The position numbers were made by a program, and so were the translations under genes. Positions 1-13,400 of a DNA stretch of 64,000 bases are shown here, piece after piece (position 1 is the first letter of the stretch; each line of letters starts with the position of its first letter). Location: assembly GCA_019096065.1 (NCBI GenBank), contig JAGUCH010000005.1, forward strand, positions 4,464,001-4,528,000, read 5' to 3'. Below the pieces are notes generated by a model. The model was given only the letters and a program-made list of their open reading frames with translations. It searched no databases and was not told the DNA's origin. The stretch comes from Paracyclopina nana (Eukaryota > Arthropoda > Copepoda > Cyclopoida > Cyclopettidae).

Positions 1-231
1 TCACTCCTTGAAAGGCAAAGCCGAAAAGAGCTGCAATAGAATAAGTAGAAACGGCGTTGGAATGGCAGCAAATTATCATCGTTTTGCTCATTGGATTTTC
101 CCCTCCAGTCTTCCAGCCAGTTGAGAGTAGTGGGGAAAAAAAGTTTTCTTTGGTTATTCATGCACTTCGTACAACGAGCACACATAAAAATTATTCAGCA
201 GCGAAAGACAAATCAGTCCTCAGCTTGATCA

Positions 232-407
232 TCATACATGAGTTCCAACGCTGCTATTGATGCTAAGAAGTTCATGTTGCTGCTGTTGACCATTCATTGC
301 CAAAGTTCTTTGAAGGCTGCCACCGTTCAAGGCCTTGGGAGAAGTTGCCGGCCTTTGTAACGGCTGCTGAGCACAACCATTTGTTATTATCGAGGGATTG
401 GCAAAAC
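232..407 (-). CDS. kirre: Last kirre coding exon, with C-terminal PDZ-binding motif
   Basis: This exon is spliced from 473 across a 65 bp intron (408-472; donor after ACGA, acceptor TTTGTGGAAATAG). It switches the reading frame away from an early stop at 408 and ends GTHV-stop. A C-terminal THV is the PDZ ligand of Neph/Kirrel proteins, so I take this spliced end as the real one. If the 65 bp intron were kept, the protein would end about 21 codons after the donor and lose the PDZ ligand. The exon is Gln/Asn/Ser-rich and has no folded domain that I can see. Confidence 0.8.
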
Positions 408-1407
408 CTATTTCCACAAAGAGAGAAAATGCTGGAGTGAATAAAATCTCGGATATATGAGAATATGTGTACTCGTTCGGTCCGACATAATTGGAGCAAA
501 AGCTGAGGAAGTGTTGTTTGAAAAGTTGTTATTGTTCGTTTTGTCCCTCTTGAGATTTGGGTTGACCCTAGCGTAGATGGCTGTCGTTGACATCGGCGGA
601 GTTGGGGCTGGAGGAGGGGAGGGCGTGTTTTGCAAACTTCTTGTGGCCGTGACGTTGTTTGACTGATGGTCATCCTCGGGCAAGCATGCCATGTTGCTCG
701 ATCCCAACGAATTATTCGGTGACTCTCCACTGACTGGCTGATGATGAAGCTAAATAATGAAGAGTTAAAAGTAGGACACAAAGGAGCTAGAGCAGCACCC
801 TTCAATTAGGAGCCACACGTCTGCAGCAATTTCATAAATGTTGACACAAATTGAATACAGTTGAACACGATGTAGCAGTGTAGTCAACAACTTTGGAAAG
901 TGAAGTAAGACTAGCTGCCATCAACGACAGGCACGCAGGTATGTGCTATAGTTGCTTAAAGGGAAGTTGGACAAACAACTAGTGCTCAAGAGTGGCACCA
1001 TATTGAGATCAAGATGATCTATAGTAATAAGGTGAGTTCTTGTCGCTGCTGTACTATAGCACACAGTCTGACTGAGCTGTGGTAGGCTTCAAGACAAAAT
1101 TTCAATATAATTCTGTGGATTTCACTTCCAAAAATTTCCATAACCTGCCTTAAATTATCAAAAAGTGCCCAAATTGCATACTTTTTTAAAAAATACAGAA
1201 CTTATCTAGGAGCTCTTTTGAAGACGCGTGAGATTAGCCCGCTTGCTTCCATGACTGACACATCACTTGAGCTCACGCGCTATGTAGTAAGAACTACTAG
1301 CGCCACCTAGGCTAAGACAAACAGATTTGGTGATTTTGGCATGCAAAACTTGCGTCAAGAACTCACTTACGAGACCCCCCTGATTGAGATAAGTTTGCGG
1401 GGTGGCT

Positions 1408-1455
<48 letters not shown>

Positions 1456-4400
1456 TGTGCGATGCTGAGCACCACCAGGCAAGATAAATGGCTAGTTTGT
1501 GTAAAGCATATATGAGCAACCCTCTCGTACGTACTCGTGGCGTCAGCCTTTTGTTAAGAAAACCAGGACAGTGACAAATTTCGTTGCTTGAAAGGAAAAC
1601 TCACTTGGTTGCGAGATGACATTGGCAGACTCACATGGCAGTTGTTGTACTGCCCCAAGGGAACAACTTGCGGCTGAAACGTCGTATTGACTGACAAGGG
1701 TACCTGCGGGGGGGCCACAGGGCTAGGCATGAACGTCGAGTATTGGACTCCCCTGGGACCAGGGGTCTGTAAAAGAAATGTCACTGAGTGCATGCAAATA
1801 CAGCATAATTTAGAACGCAAACCTGTCTAAGCAAGGGGTTTCCATAGGTTGCTGAATAACGTGGGTCTGTCACGTTTAGCAACGACGAGTGACGCTGCCC
1901 GGGTGCCATTTTTGAGTTATTGGGCAGCGTACTAGTGTGATGATGAGGAATGCAGGTCGAGTACATCGGCGACTCCTGTCCTGGCAAGACAGGTGGTGGG
2001 TTGTAATCGCGTACGTATTGAGCGTAGGGGAAGTAGCCCGTGCTTATCACATCCTGATGATGAGATGATTCACTATACATCCTAATTACTCTACACCGAA
2101 CTAGCAAAGGGCTCTTACTGGCTTCGGAGGAAACTCCGGCTCGAGATCCGAGTTGTGTCGGAACAATTGAGTGGTGGTGTTGTTTCGGAAGTCTTGGTTG
2201 TCAGATCCCTCCCAAGCGCTGTCCACCTCATTAGAAAGCTGCGAGGGGGTGGTCAATTCACGGTGCTTCATCGATGAGGATCCGTTCGACATCTGGTCCA
2301 TGTTATTGACCTTCAAAATCACGTTATTGGCCAGGCCAGATGAATCTGTCGTGGCAGACGGCCCCTTGTCATCCTTTTCTGCGCGGTTGCAGCACGAGCA
2401 GATCCGCTTGCGGAACAGGATGACCAGTATGGTGACCAGCAGGACGAGAATCACTCCAGAGAAGATGGCAATTAGCATGATTTGGAGAGGGAAGGGCTCT
2501 GCAAACATTAATTAACGCATCATTAGCATTTGGGTGTATTGGCCTTTGCTGCCGTTATGCAAATAAGCCTTTGAAAATGTCAAAGACGCAGAAAGAGCAG
2601 CAGCAGCATCGTGTTTGGCAATCTGTTGTCGCGGCCATTTATATGCTAATCCAATGAACTACATAGGATACTAACTTCGTTGTTCAAGCTCGATGAGAAT
2701 CTCGGAAACGCCGTGACTGTTTTCGATGGCGCATGTGTAGGGGCCAAAGTCGGAGCTGATGGCTTGCTTGATGATGAGGGTGCTCCGCACTCCGTGCTGG
2801 ATTGGAGAGTTGATGATGCGGTAATGAGAATTGGCTGAAATGGCAAAGATGAAGAAGAAGGCGTTCAATAATATTCTGCTGATTAAAAGGCTGATCCCCC
2901 CCGACGGTTGACAAAGATATGAAACCCCCGAGCTTTCCTCCCATAACTGTTTTTCTCACAAGAGGTACTGTATAGTTCTAGTAGTAGGAAGGGTGAACAG
3001 GACAGAAAGAAAGCACATTATGGCAAGGATTACAATGACAAAAGAAAGAGATTTGCAAGAAGAAGGAAACCCGACTTTTTTCCCTTCTCCCTCATGGCCC
3101 CGTTCTACTGTGAGAGTAGTATCCCCATCAAAGCACTGCTATTTCTACGGCAAAGCCCTTCCAGTCAGTCAAGCAATGAATTAGCTGCAGTCTAAAAGGG
3201 ACTCACTGTCATCCAGAGCAGATCCATGATAGGTCCAAACGACGCTCTTGGCTTCGGGTATCGAAATGGCCACACAATTGATGTGCACATTTTCACCCTC
3301 AATGCCGTCCTGACTCTGCGAGCTGGATATCTTCGGACGACCTGTCATCAAAACCTCTGCAGACCTCGATGTGATTTGCGAGTAGCCTGGCGTCTCCGCA
3401 TGGCAGTAGTAGCTACCCACAGTGGACTCATCAATGGTGATGGTGATGTTCTGTTCATGGGCTATGATCTAAGAAGAAATGTATATGGGGTGAGATGCAA
3501 CAGTAGAAGTCAAACTGAATTATTGGCCAGAACACGCGGATTCCTTTGAGTAGACTGCATAGGAGCTAATCAATAAATTTGCCTCCTCTCCCCCACTTCT
3601 GTTTTTTGATGTTTTAAATTCATTTTAGAGCTGTAAACAACTCGTTGGAACACGCCTGTTTCTCAACTGTAAGGTACTTTATATGCACAAAGAGTTTGAG
3701 ATCAAGGCGTTACTTAAAGCCGTTATCTACTTTTGCTCAACTTTAAAACTTAATTTTAAATTTGTAAAGCATGACTGGAAAAGGAATCTTTAAGCCAACT
3801 ACAGGCGTTACACCCATTTCGCTTAGGATGTAATTATTGACTTTAAGATATAGAAAAAATGTCTTTACCAGGAGTGGACAATTCATTCTTTTTTGCATTA
3901 TTTACAAGTGTTCAATGAGTGGAAGTACAAAGCATCTAGGCCTGGCCCTACCTGGGCCCCTACCCTGGGCCTTTTTGGCGTCTCCCTGATTATGCCTGTA
4001 ATACTTATGATTCGTTTGTATCATAATAATATATTTCTGTATTATCACTATAAATTTTCAAGCTGCTGAGAAGACTTATTGGCATCATCCTTGGACTTCC
4101 CTCTCTTCTTCTTGTTTGGGTCGTCGGTAACGATAGTGGGCAAGGTGTTTCTTGCTGATGCGCAAATCTCATTGACTAGTGCGAGGATGTCAGGGTTTTC
4201 TTCCTTATTCACCATTGGGTATACTGTTGGAATGTCAGTCATAGCTTTTTTCTTTCTTATATAAAAGATGGCGTCCACCCACTACAATGTTGCAAATCAA
4301 ACTGAGCAAACTCAGTCGTTAGCAGTTGCCACCTAATTCTCAACGGTTTTTAACCGCCACTTTTTGCTAAATTAAATATCCTTTGACTACTCGTCAACAA

Positions 4401-7400
4401 GTCATTGATAATTTGAAAATTAAACTATACTTCAACTTGTGTCCATTTGTGTCCAGTTGATATAATTACTTGGTTTTTGTGACACCGAATAACGCCTTGA
4501 CATCAAATTTTAGTTAAACTTGACCACTCGATCATCAGTAATGCTGGTCGACTTAAATCTAATTATAAAAAAAAAATTGTAACACATTATTTATCTCGTA
4601 ATAAAGTAGTTGAACAGGAGTGGTTATTAGCATGTGCACTCTTTAAATCTAAATTTTTTTTAAAAGGCGTGCAAAAGCTTTTAGCCACTTGTAGTCCAGG
4701 TGAGATATTTCAAAAAGAAGAAGTGGGGTCCCCATAAATTACCAAAGTACCTTTAACTAGGACAGACAGGAGCACACTCTAATTATTGGCTAACCAAAAG
4801 GAAAAAAATGAAGAAGCTTAATTTTTTTCATACCTCTCGTGAGGCGTCTCTAGTCCAATAATATTGAGGCGGAGGATTGCTGTCTACTATGCAATGAAGG
4901 GTGATGGCCTCCAATCGATCTCCGAACGTTGTGCGAGGATGATAGAGAAATGTGGGGCCATCTGCAAGCAGAAAAAAGGCAAATGAATAGGAGAGCACAG
5001 ATTATTACTTCCATTCTTGGGTGGATAGCTTAAGAAAAAACTTACATTTGACCTCGATGCTTTTTAGCCCCATTGCCACGCCTAGGTTATTCTCGACGGC
5101 ACACCGGACTTGCTTGTCGTGGTGGGCTCTGGTGACATTAAATATATCATAATAGTAGCCATGGTGGCCCGGCACCTCCTTGTTGTCCAAGAACCACTTG
5201 TAGCTGCTTTCAAAAACGGGAGGGTTGGCCTCAGCTGTGCATCGGAAAGACGCCTGGAAAAGTTTCATCAAACTAGGTTAGACAGCTCTTATCAAATGAA
5301 ACCGAGCACTTTTCGAAAAAAACTGCGAGCAAGAGAACGAAAAAGGGGGGAGGAAAGTTGAAGAAGTAGAGACGAGGAGGAGAAAACTTTGACCGTTTAT
5401 TTCAGACAAAAGAACCTTTGTGCCCGTTTAAAGCCCAAATTTAAGGAGTATATCATATCACAGGTGAGCTTTTCGCGTTTGAGGGCTCTAAGCGGAAAAA
5501 CGAACAAGCCTTTTTGGCAAGGCTCGCGTAGGGTGGGAAATCAATCTGGCCAAACTTACTTTATCGCCTTCTTGGACGAGACCAGGTCGAACGGGCGTGA
5601 CCGTGACGCTAGGGGCATATTGCACGTACAGCCTGGCAAGGGCGGGTCGCAAATTATCTCCAGCTTCGTTCCAGGCCTCGCAGCGGAACGTTTGGTTGTG
5701 GTGATCTCTTCTGGGCGTGAAAGTCACCGTTGACCTGGCCTCGAACAGTTTCGAGTCCCTCATCCTGATGGATCGGTAGGACGCGTCCACCACCAAATTG
5801 CCATGATGGTCGTACCAATTGATCTTAAAGAAACGTTAGAGCCTCTTAGACTGGCACAGTATGTGTGATATCAGGGAAACTGCCATGTCAGCGTATACAT
5901 TCTGTATAGTACTTGTTGGCTCCCCCTCTGACCTTTCCCGCATTACATCATTTTTGAAAGGTAGTAAAGGGAGCTATCAATAGATAAGATGGATCCCACT
6001 AGCTAAACCACTTTCAAAGTTCAACTAGATATGTTGTCCTTTTACAGGCTTCTACTCGGAAAAACATACTGATAAACCTAGGGCAACTTTCTATTAGCAG
6101 ATTGTTGTGCTCGCAACAACATATTGTGGGGGTTGAAAAAAAAAGATGTCTGGCAACACACCTCATATTTCTTCACTAGCAGCTCTACAAGATGGTTGAT
6201 TTACAGACAGACGTCGTCTCATCGTGAAATTTTCATAGAGCACTCGCAAGATGAAGCACGAGCGCAAGTTACCCCAATTGGGGAGGAATTGAATTTCTGC
6301 AGCAACAACATCAACTAATGGGGGGTGTAGTGGGTATAGTCGACGACAAATAGCGTGTATACTTTCATTACAAGGAAGAGACACATCATGACGATGGGCA
6401 CCCTTATGAGGAGGTGAGCATGTCTAATGATAGGAACGTCGGTGACCTAATTGTTCCTTGTCCCCCGCTAATGCAAAAATGCTAAGAAAACATTATTTTG
6501 CGAAGCCTATCATTACTCACCTTCGCTGGAGGCTTTCCTCCTCGTGCCACGCACTCGAGTTTCACTTCAACGCTCTCCTTGACACGTATGACGGGCCCGT
6601 CTTCGATGAAGGGATCTTGGGGTGGGACCCACACCGTGACATAAGCGAAACGCGAGCGTAACGGAGTCCGCTGACATTGGTACCATCCATCATCATCGAT
6701 ACTGACGGGATCAATCTCCAAGTTCCAATCACCTGCAAATTGTGGTCAGCATATATAGAGGCAAAACATATTTTATGTATGCACATATAGATTACGGAAA
6801 AGGGGTCGCGAGCGCTCGCGCGCGCGTGCAAAGGAGTCAATAACCATTTGCATAAAGTATTCTACGGTCAAATGCTGATGATAGGTATATGGCATTCTCT
6901 ATGCCTTCTTAACTGATCATTAAGCACTACTACGTACACTAATGAATGAGTGATTGTAAATAGTGAATGGAAAGTTTTTCACCCTCTTACTCGTCCTAAT
7001 CCAACATAATCAAATATAACGTCACCCGTCAAGGATAGCAGCTATGCTACGAACCCCCTTGTTTACGAGTTACGACACACTTGTGTTCTGATGCTGCGAG
7101 TGGAATTTCTTAATCAATGAAAAGCCAGATGATATGAAGGGGTTCACTTCGAACAATCGGAGCAGGAATGCGAGGACCAGATTCGCTCTTAGATCTTGGA
7201 ATTGTTGATATCGCAGAATGGAATTTCGCGCACGAATGCCAAATCTTTGCAGATGCCGATGAACTCCAAGGCAGGAATGCCTCTAATTGGTAACAAGTCA
7301 GAAATGGCTGTTTTTGACCAGCAGCAACTACCAAAAATGGGAACTGGAGCAAGTTTCTGCAGCTTGGAGACTGCAGCATGGCAGTATTTAACTTTGCCCA

Positions 7401-10400
7401 GAACCTAATGGGCAAAAAGGCAGGAAAGAGAAAAATACTGGCTTTTTAGCACATAGTTCTGCTGCAGTTAGCGAGACAAGTACTACGACAAAGTATGCGT
7501 CCATATGGAAAGCATTGACTCTAATCACTATTCATCCCCTCTGCTCAAGTGTAGCAAAGGAATTTCAAAGTCTCTTCCAGAAAAGCATAATAAGTGCTGA
7601 AGTCAATATCTTAGTAGTAGCACGACGTGCTCTACCAGGTGCAAAGCAGAACTGATCCTCATGTTTTGACTCATCATCCCCCTTGAAAGAGCAAGAAGTT
7701 TCCCGTAATTTTTCTAATTAAAAGTTGAGAGTTGGAAATAAGCGTCAGTTGACTCGCGCTGTCATTCCCCTTCAAAGCGTTAGGTTAAGTGCTTTCAGAT
7801 CGACGATAGCGTACAAGGGGAAGGAGAAAATCAACCCTAAATTGAATTCTCAGAATTTTACAGCAACCTCAAAATGACCACGTATAAAGGAGAAGCAGCC
7901 TTTTCTCGGGAGGGCAGCCGGCTTTGACAGCCGATATAAATACAAATCTTTCACCACGTCTATTGTGAGATTGCAACAACGATAATTCACGCGGTGGAGC
8001 CAAGGAAGTCTCCAACAGCTCGTGATTTGTACAAATGATGTGGAAGCTAAACAGTCGTTCTATTGTTTCGGCGCAAGCAATTGTTTTGAAGCTGTTTCAT
8101 TTATATTTAGACAACAGGAACTACATTACTGATGCATGGACTCCCAGGGGGTCATGGCTGTTTGACGAGCGTGAAAGCAAAATTCAAGTTGAAGCGCAAC
8201 AGGACAAACAATTTGCTGGCAAAATCCAGCAGGGCTTCTCCGGGCATGGGTAAAGCGTTAAAACGATAAACCGATAAATCGCAAAATATTCGCACCTATG
8301 TGTGAATTTTTGCGTTTTATTCTCAGGGTCAATTTCTCGTTTTACTTTGGGGTAAAACGATAAAATGATAGATATAAGATGCAGCTTCAATATTCTTTAT
8401 TGAAAAATTCTTTAACCAAGCCTAATGTTTTATTTAGTATAGATTATCACTATAAGTGTCCTAACCTACCATTATATTGCTATGTTAAAGTATTCAATGA
8501 TTGTGGAATAGCTTTCTTGTGTTCCAAGATAGCTCATAACTATTGGCTTTCAGTGCTCTCATGACTAAATACATTGCCATAAGCTCAAAACTTTATATCA
8601 GAATGCTTAGCTAGCTATCATCTAGCTAAATAATTTTCTTTTTTGAGCTTGGATTTAGTTTTTTGTTGCATTACTCTTGGTATTTCTGAAAAAAGTGCAA
8701 AAAAGGGTTATTGTCAACATGCCTATGCCCAGGATCTAGGGCATATAGTATACAGTAACAATAGAGCTAAGGTATAGCAGAGTGAGCCTTTCAAATGGCT
8801 GTAGTGTGATAAGAATAATTCCATTTTATCGTTTTACCCCAAAGTAAAACGAGAAATTGACCACCAAAATAAAGCGCAAAATTTCACACCTAAGCGCGAA
8901 TATTTATCGTTTTCTCGATTTATCGCTTTATCTCTTTACCCATGCCGGGGCTTCTCCTCCTTCGACTCAGCAAGAGCTAGGGTTAAAATTGTCGCTGATT
9001 TTGGCAAACTTTTCCCCTTATAACTGAATAAGCTAATGACAATGAGTGAGGGGGGAGAAAGCCAGGGATGAAAAGTGAGGGGATTATAAGAAGCCAACCA
9101 AAAAAAAAGCAGACCATTTCATGGGAACAAATTAATTGACTTCTCTTGTTGTGCTCACCTAGCAATAATCTGAGCGCAGCCACCATTTTTTGCAGAGCAC
9201 CACATTCTTTCTTCTGGGCCAGTGATAACTCATTTGGTCCATGAAGCACAAAATGAGCTTGAAATATGGCTTTGTTGTTGCAGGAACATTGATATTTTAC
9301 CCTCACAACACTACAGCCATCATTTGCAGGAGCACACGAAGAAGAAGAAAGGGAAAAAAGAGGTTAACCTTGTCCCAAAAATGCAAAACGAACGTAGTAC
9401 GTGAATTGACAAATTGTGCGTCAGGGAATTTTTTCTCCTTTTCGAATTTCTGCTTTCCTCCCGAAATATTCAATCATTTTTGAAGATGCCAAAAAGTTTT
9501 AAAGAGGCAAATTGTTCTGAAGCTCATTCTTCTGTGAAGCATGTTCGTCACAAAAGTGACCCAGAAATTCCATCGGAAAAAGCCTTGCTTGCAACAAGTT
9601 TCAGACAAATCTTTCCACAACATGTCAAGATGGTTGCTTTGTCGGCCAGAGCAAAACAATCGAGAAGAAAAGGCCGTAAAAAGTGACGGGTGTGCATACC
9701 AGCCTGCGAACAATCTAATTAGTCGTGGGACGACAAAAAGATCAGCTTTCTAGTCAGGCGCGTCTGTTTCTATCAGTAAAACGGGGATAAGCAGCCAAAG
9801 ACAAAGTTCCCCTCCCCAACTCTCCATAAGTTGTAAGACATAGCTTTTGCCCCAAATCATGCATGCGTGCTTTTTGACCTACTAAGAAATGTCCGTCATA
9901 TGCCATGTGAAACACTTTCAAAAGAAGGGTGTGTTTGTGAGCAAGAGCCACCTTCGTAATGAAGCTTTCAAGCATCAATTTATTTTAGTCAGGGGTCAAC
10001 TTTCTGCTGCTGCATTTGAAAATGCGGCTTGCTCAATTTGTAGATAAATTCCACCTTACGTGCGTTGGAGGGTGCCACGCTAAAATAAACAGCAATGCTG
10101 CATTTTTCTCGTTTTTCACTTCTTTCGCTCAAACGTTGAGATAGTTCTCCTATTCTTAAACATGATATCTCGCATCTCATGTTCAGCTTCCTTTGGAAAG
10201 TAATCAAAGTGCATGTCCAAAGGCGAATTATTGCTGTTGTTGTTATTCTAGCCTGGGGAAAAGAGCTCTGTAATAATCTATCCAGAGTTCGTCGTGTGTC
10301 ATTACGTAGCTCTTAAAGGTAGGCAAGCCCTCTTCCATTCGATTAGGCCAAGAGGCCATCTTTTGCTCCCATACATCTGACTGAGACTAATTACTCCGCC

Positions 10401-13400
10401 CCCTGACTAATCTTCTTCCCTTAAAGGATAGCCCTCCTCCTACCAAAATGAGGGCTGATCATGGAATCTATTTTCTGCAAGGAGTAGCAGCAAAAATGCA
10501 TCACGGGTCAAGTTTGCAAATAAAAAGTTGACCAAGCTGGTCAGCCAAAATTTGCCTCAAGTTAGCCAGCAGTTTTTGCATTCCTCTCGAGGAAAAGAAA
10601 GCGGATCATACAATAAGAGCAGCAGCAAAGATTTCGTGCGCTTGAACTCGTCTCGTAATGAGAATATTTATCCATCAAGATGATCAACAACAGCTGTATG
10701 ATTAATGGCTCGATTTTGCTGCAGCCAAAAGCCAACTAGGGAGCATTAAAAACAGAGCGTGCTTGTTGTTGTTATTCTAGCAGGAGTAATGAAAAGAAAG
10801 ACCATGATAAAGGCCTAGAGGTCAGGTTTGGCATGTTGAACTCCTGCAGAGTGGACGTGACAATGCACTACTGGATAGCTAACAAATACAGCTCCCTTGG
10901 GAAACTTTGAAGTTCGAAAGGTACAGCCGGCCACCATATAAAATCGATTATGCTTCAAAAATGCAAATGTTCAGAGCCAACTGTAGTACACAACAAGCTT
11001 AGAAGAAGAAACCTTGAAAAGGCAGGATTTGAAGCTTTCGCAGAAGAACTTGGGTGAAAATGAATAATATGAGAACATTATGTAGAGGCAGCAGGTGGAT
11101 TTGTTTGACAAACTTGCACACTTTATGGATGCTCACAAAATACTATTTGAGAGGCAGATATCGTTAAGGCAAGAATTCCGTCTAGACAAAAACATGATCC
11201 ATTAAAAAAGGCCGATTCTTTTAAAAGAAAATATCCTAACTGAACTAGAGCGTCTGCTTATCCTTTCGAGGTACATTTCGTTTTTCGGCCTTGGCAAGTC
11301 GTATCCATTTCCCACGAATGCATACTTGCCATTGTTTGCCGCCGAAAATTGCTGCCATTACTTTCATAATATATGTCAGAAAGGTGCGCGCGTCAATAAT
11401 GTAGGTCAGCCAAAGTGAAGAAGTTCGGTTATAATGGGTGTGTATCGCGTAATGAATGTGAGGAATGCTCTTTTCGGCTACTTTTGCTGCGCGCGCGAAA
11501 AGAAAAATTGGGCTGACACATCTGTGACAACAAAGGTGTATCCAAAAACTTTGCTGAAACGGACGTAAGGTTCAGACACTTCAATAGGAGAGAAGATTGG
11601 GAAAAAAGCCTGTCTGCATGGAGTGCAAAGCATGGCATGGGTGGGCGTCCCGCAGCCTTCGTTCAAGGACATGAGAAGTAAAGCTGACAGGGGAAATAAT
11701 TTTTTCAAACGCAGACTTTCTCTCAAAAGCTAGGATAGACACTTCTTGGCAAGACTTGCGAGTGTACCGACAATCTGACCGAATTCCGTAAATCCGAGAT
11801 TGCCATTAATGCTCTAAATACAACTACTAGAGCAGTTTTAAAGAGGAGGCATCAAAAAAGCACCTGGAATTTCGGGAAACGCAATTGCTTCAGCAGCAAG
11901 AGCAAAAATAACTGAGGATCGAATTTCGTTGACTTGAAAAATGCGACACGATATGGGGACAGTTGGGATCGACATGTGTGCTGCTTTCATCACTGCTTTT
12001 TTACGGGAGAAAAAAAGTAAAAACAGCCGAGTTGACAGCACGAAAAAGAGTATGAATGAATGGTAGCCTAATGAGGAACGGCATCTTTTGAGCCACTTGT
12101 CAAGACTTTTTTGATTGACACTCAAAAACGAAGTCGAGCTAAATTGAATTCCCATGTCAGCGAATGCCTGAGCTCCGACTAGAGATTTTTATCTGGTAAG
12201 GACCACCACTCTTGTCACATCGTAACGCGATAACAGAAGCCAGAACTAAATCTACTTCTTGTCAGTCCACTCGCATACAAAGTTAGTTGAAGGAAAAAAT
12301 GGGCATAATCAGCTGCTGGCCAAGAGACAATCGCAGAAGTAGTTGTGTCATTTGTCATGTAAGGCCGACGAGACATTAGTGTCGCTCGTAATGAGGCAAC
12401 TCGAAGCTAACGCCTTGATTACTAATCAAGCTATTAAAAGTGCTACAAGCTAATTGACCTTTTCACACGTTTTAATTGGACCGAGCTGAAATGGCTCCCA
12501 TTTCTCACATGTCAAAAATGATCTGTCAAACGCAATGATTGAAAAATGAAATAGGGAGAGGGGAATGAAGAGAGCCAAACTTTTCTTCCTCAAGTTTACT
12601 ACAGTATATATGTGAGCCTGTGCTAGAGAAAAGACTGATAATAGCTCAAGAAAAGCGGTCGCCAAATCCAATGTAAAACACACACGAGAGCAGACAAGTT
12701 TGTCATCATTCCAATATTGACTGCGAGTGTGAGCGAAGAAGAAACTTTTGCCTTATGAAAAAAGGAACGCCGTCGCTTTCCCTGCTTTGCCAACTGTATC
12801 TTTTTTACGACAACTTGCTATTATAGCTCTCGCGTCTTCTTCTTATTATTAGCAACAACTCGCGCATAGCCCGCGCTTTTTGTTCGGTTATGGCCAATAT
12901 AAATGCACCCCTTTTCATAAGGGTGTCACGGGGGACATATGGTCACTGTTGTTTGTAGTCTCCAAATTGTCCGTGTTTCTTTGAACCCCCCCATAAGTCA
13001 AGAAACATCATTTTGAAAGTTGTTGTTAATTCTGCAGCTCCGGTTTCAAAAAGAGCTATTTTCGCCAGCAACAAAAGCCACAGCGACAATTTGCCTCTGT
13101 TGCTACAACTACTGCTAGATAAATGCCGCATCAAAGTCTCTCTACGCACTCACATAAAGATAAAAAACGAGGGAGGACAACTTTTTCCTCTTTTTGCCCA
13201 AAGTTCGTTTTCGGAGATAAACGTGTGGCTCGCCCAGCTAGCTTACTTCTACCATAGAGTTTCATGCGATGCCAAGAGGAGCGCAACGTCAAAAATTGTT
13301 CACTTGACCGTAAGAAGAAGAGGAATATGATGGGGAAGTGATTTCTCAAATTACACTGAGAGCAGGATGACCATGGAATGTCCTCCCTCTACAGTTTCTG

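Noticed and set aside
3226..3549. 107-codon plus-strand ORF
   Set aside because: Antisense to kirre exon 6, which carries the conserved Ig Cys and Trp residues in phase with its neighbours.
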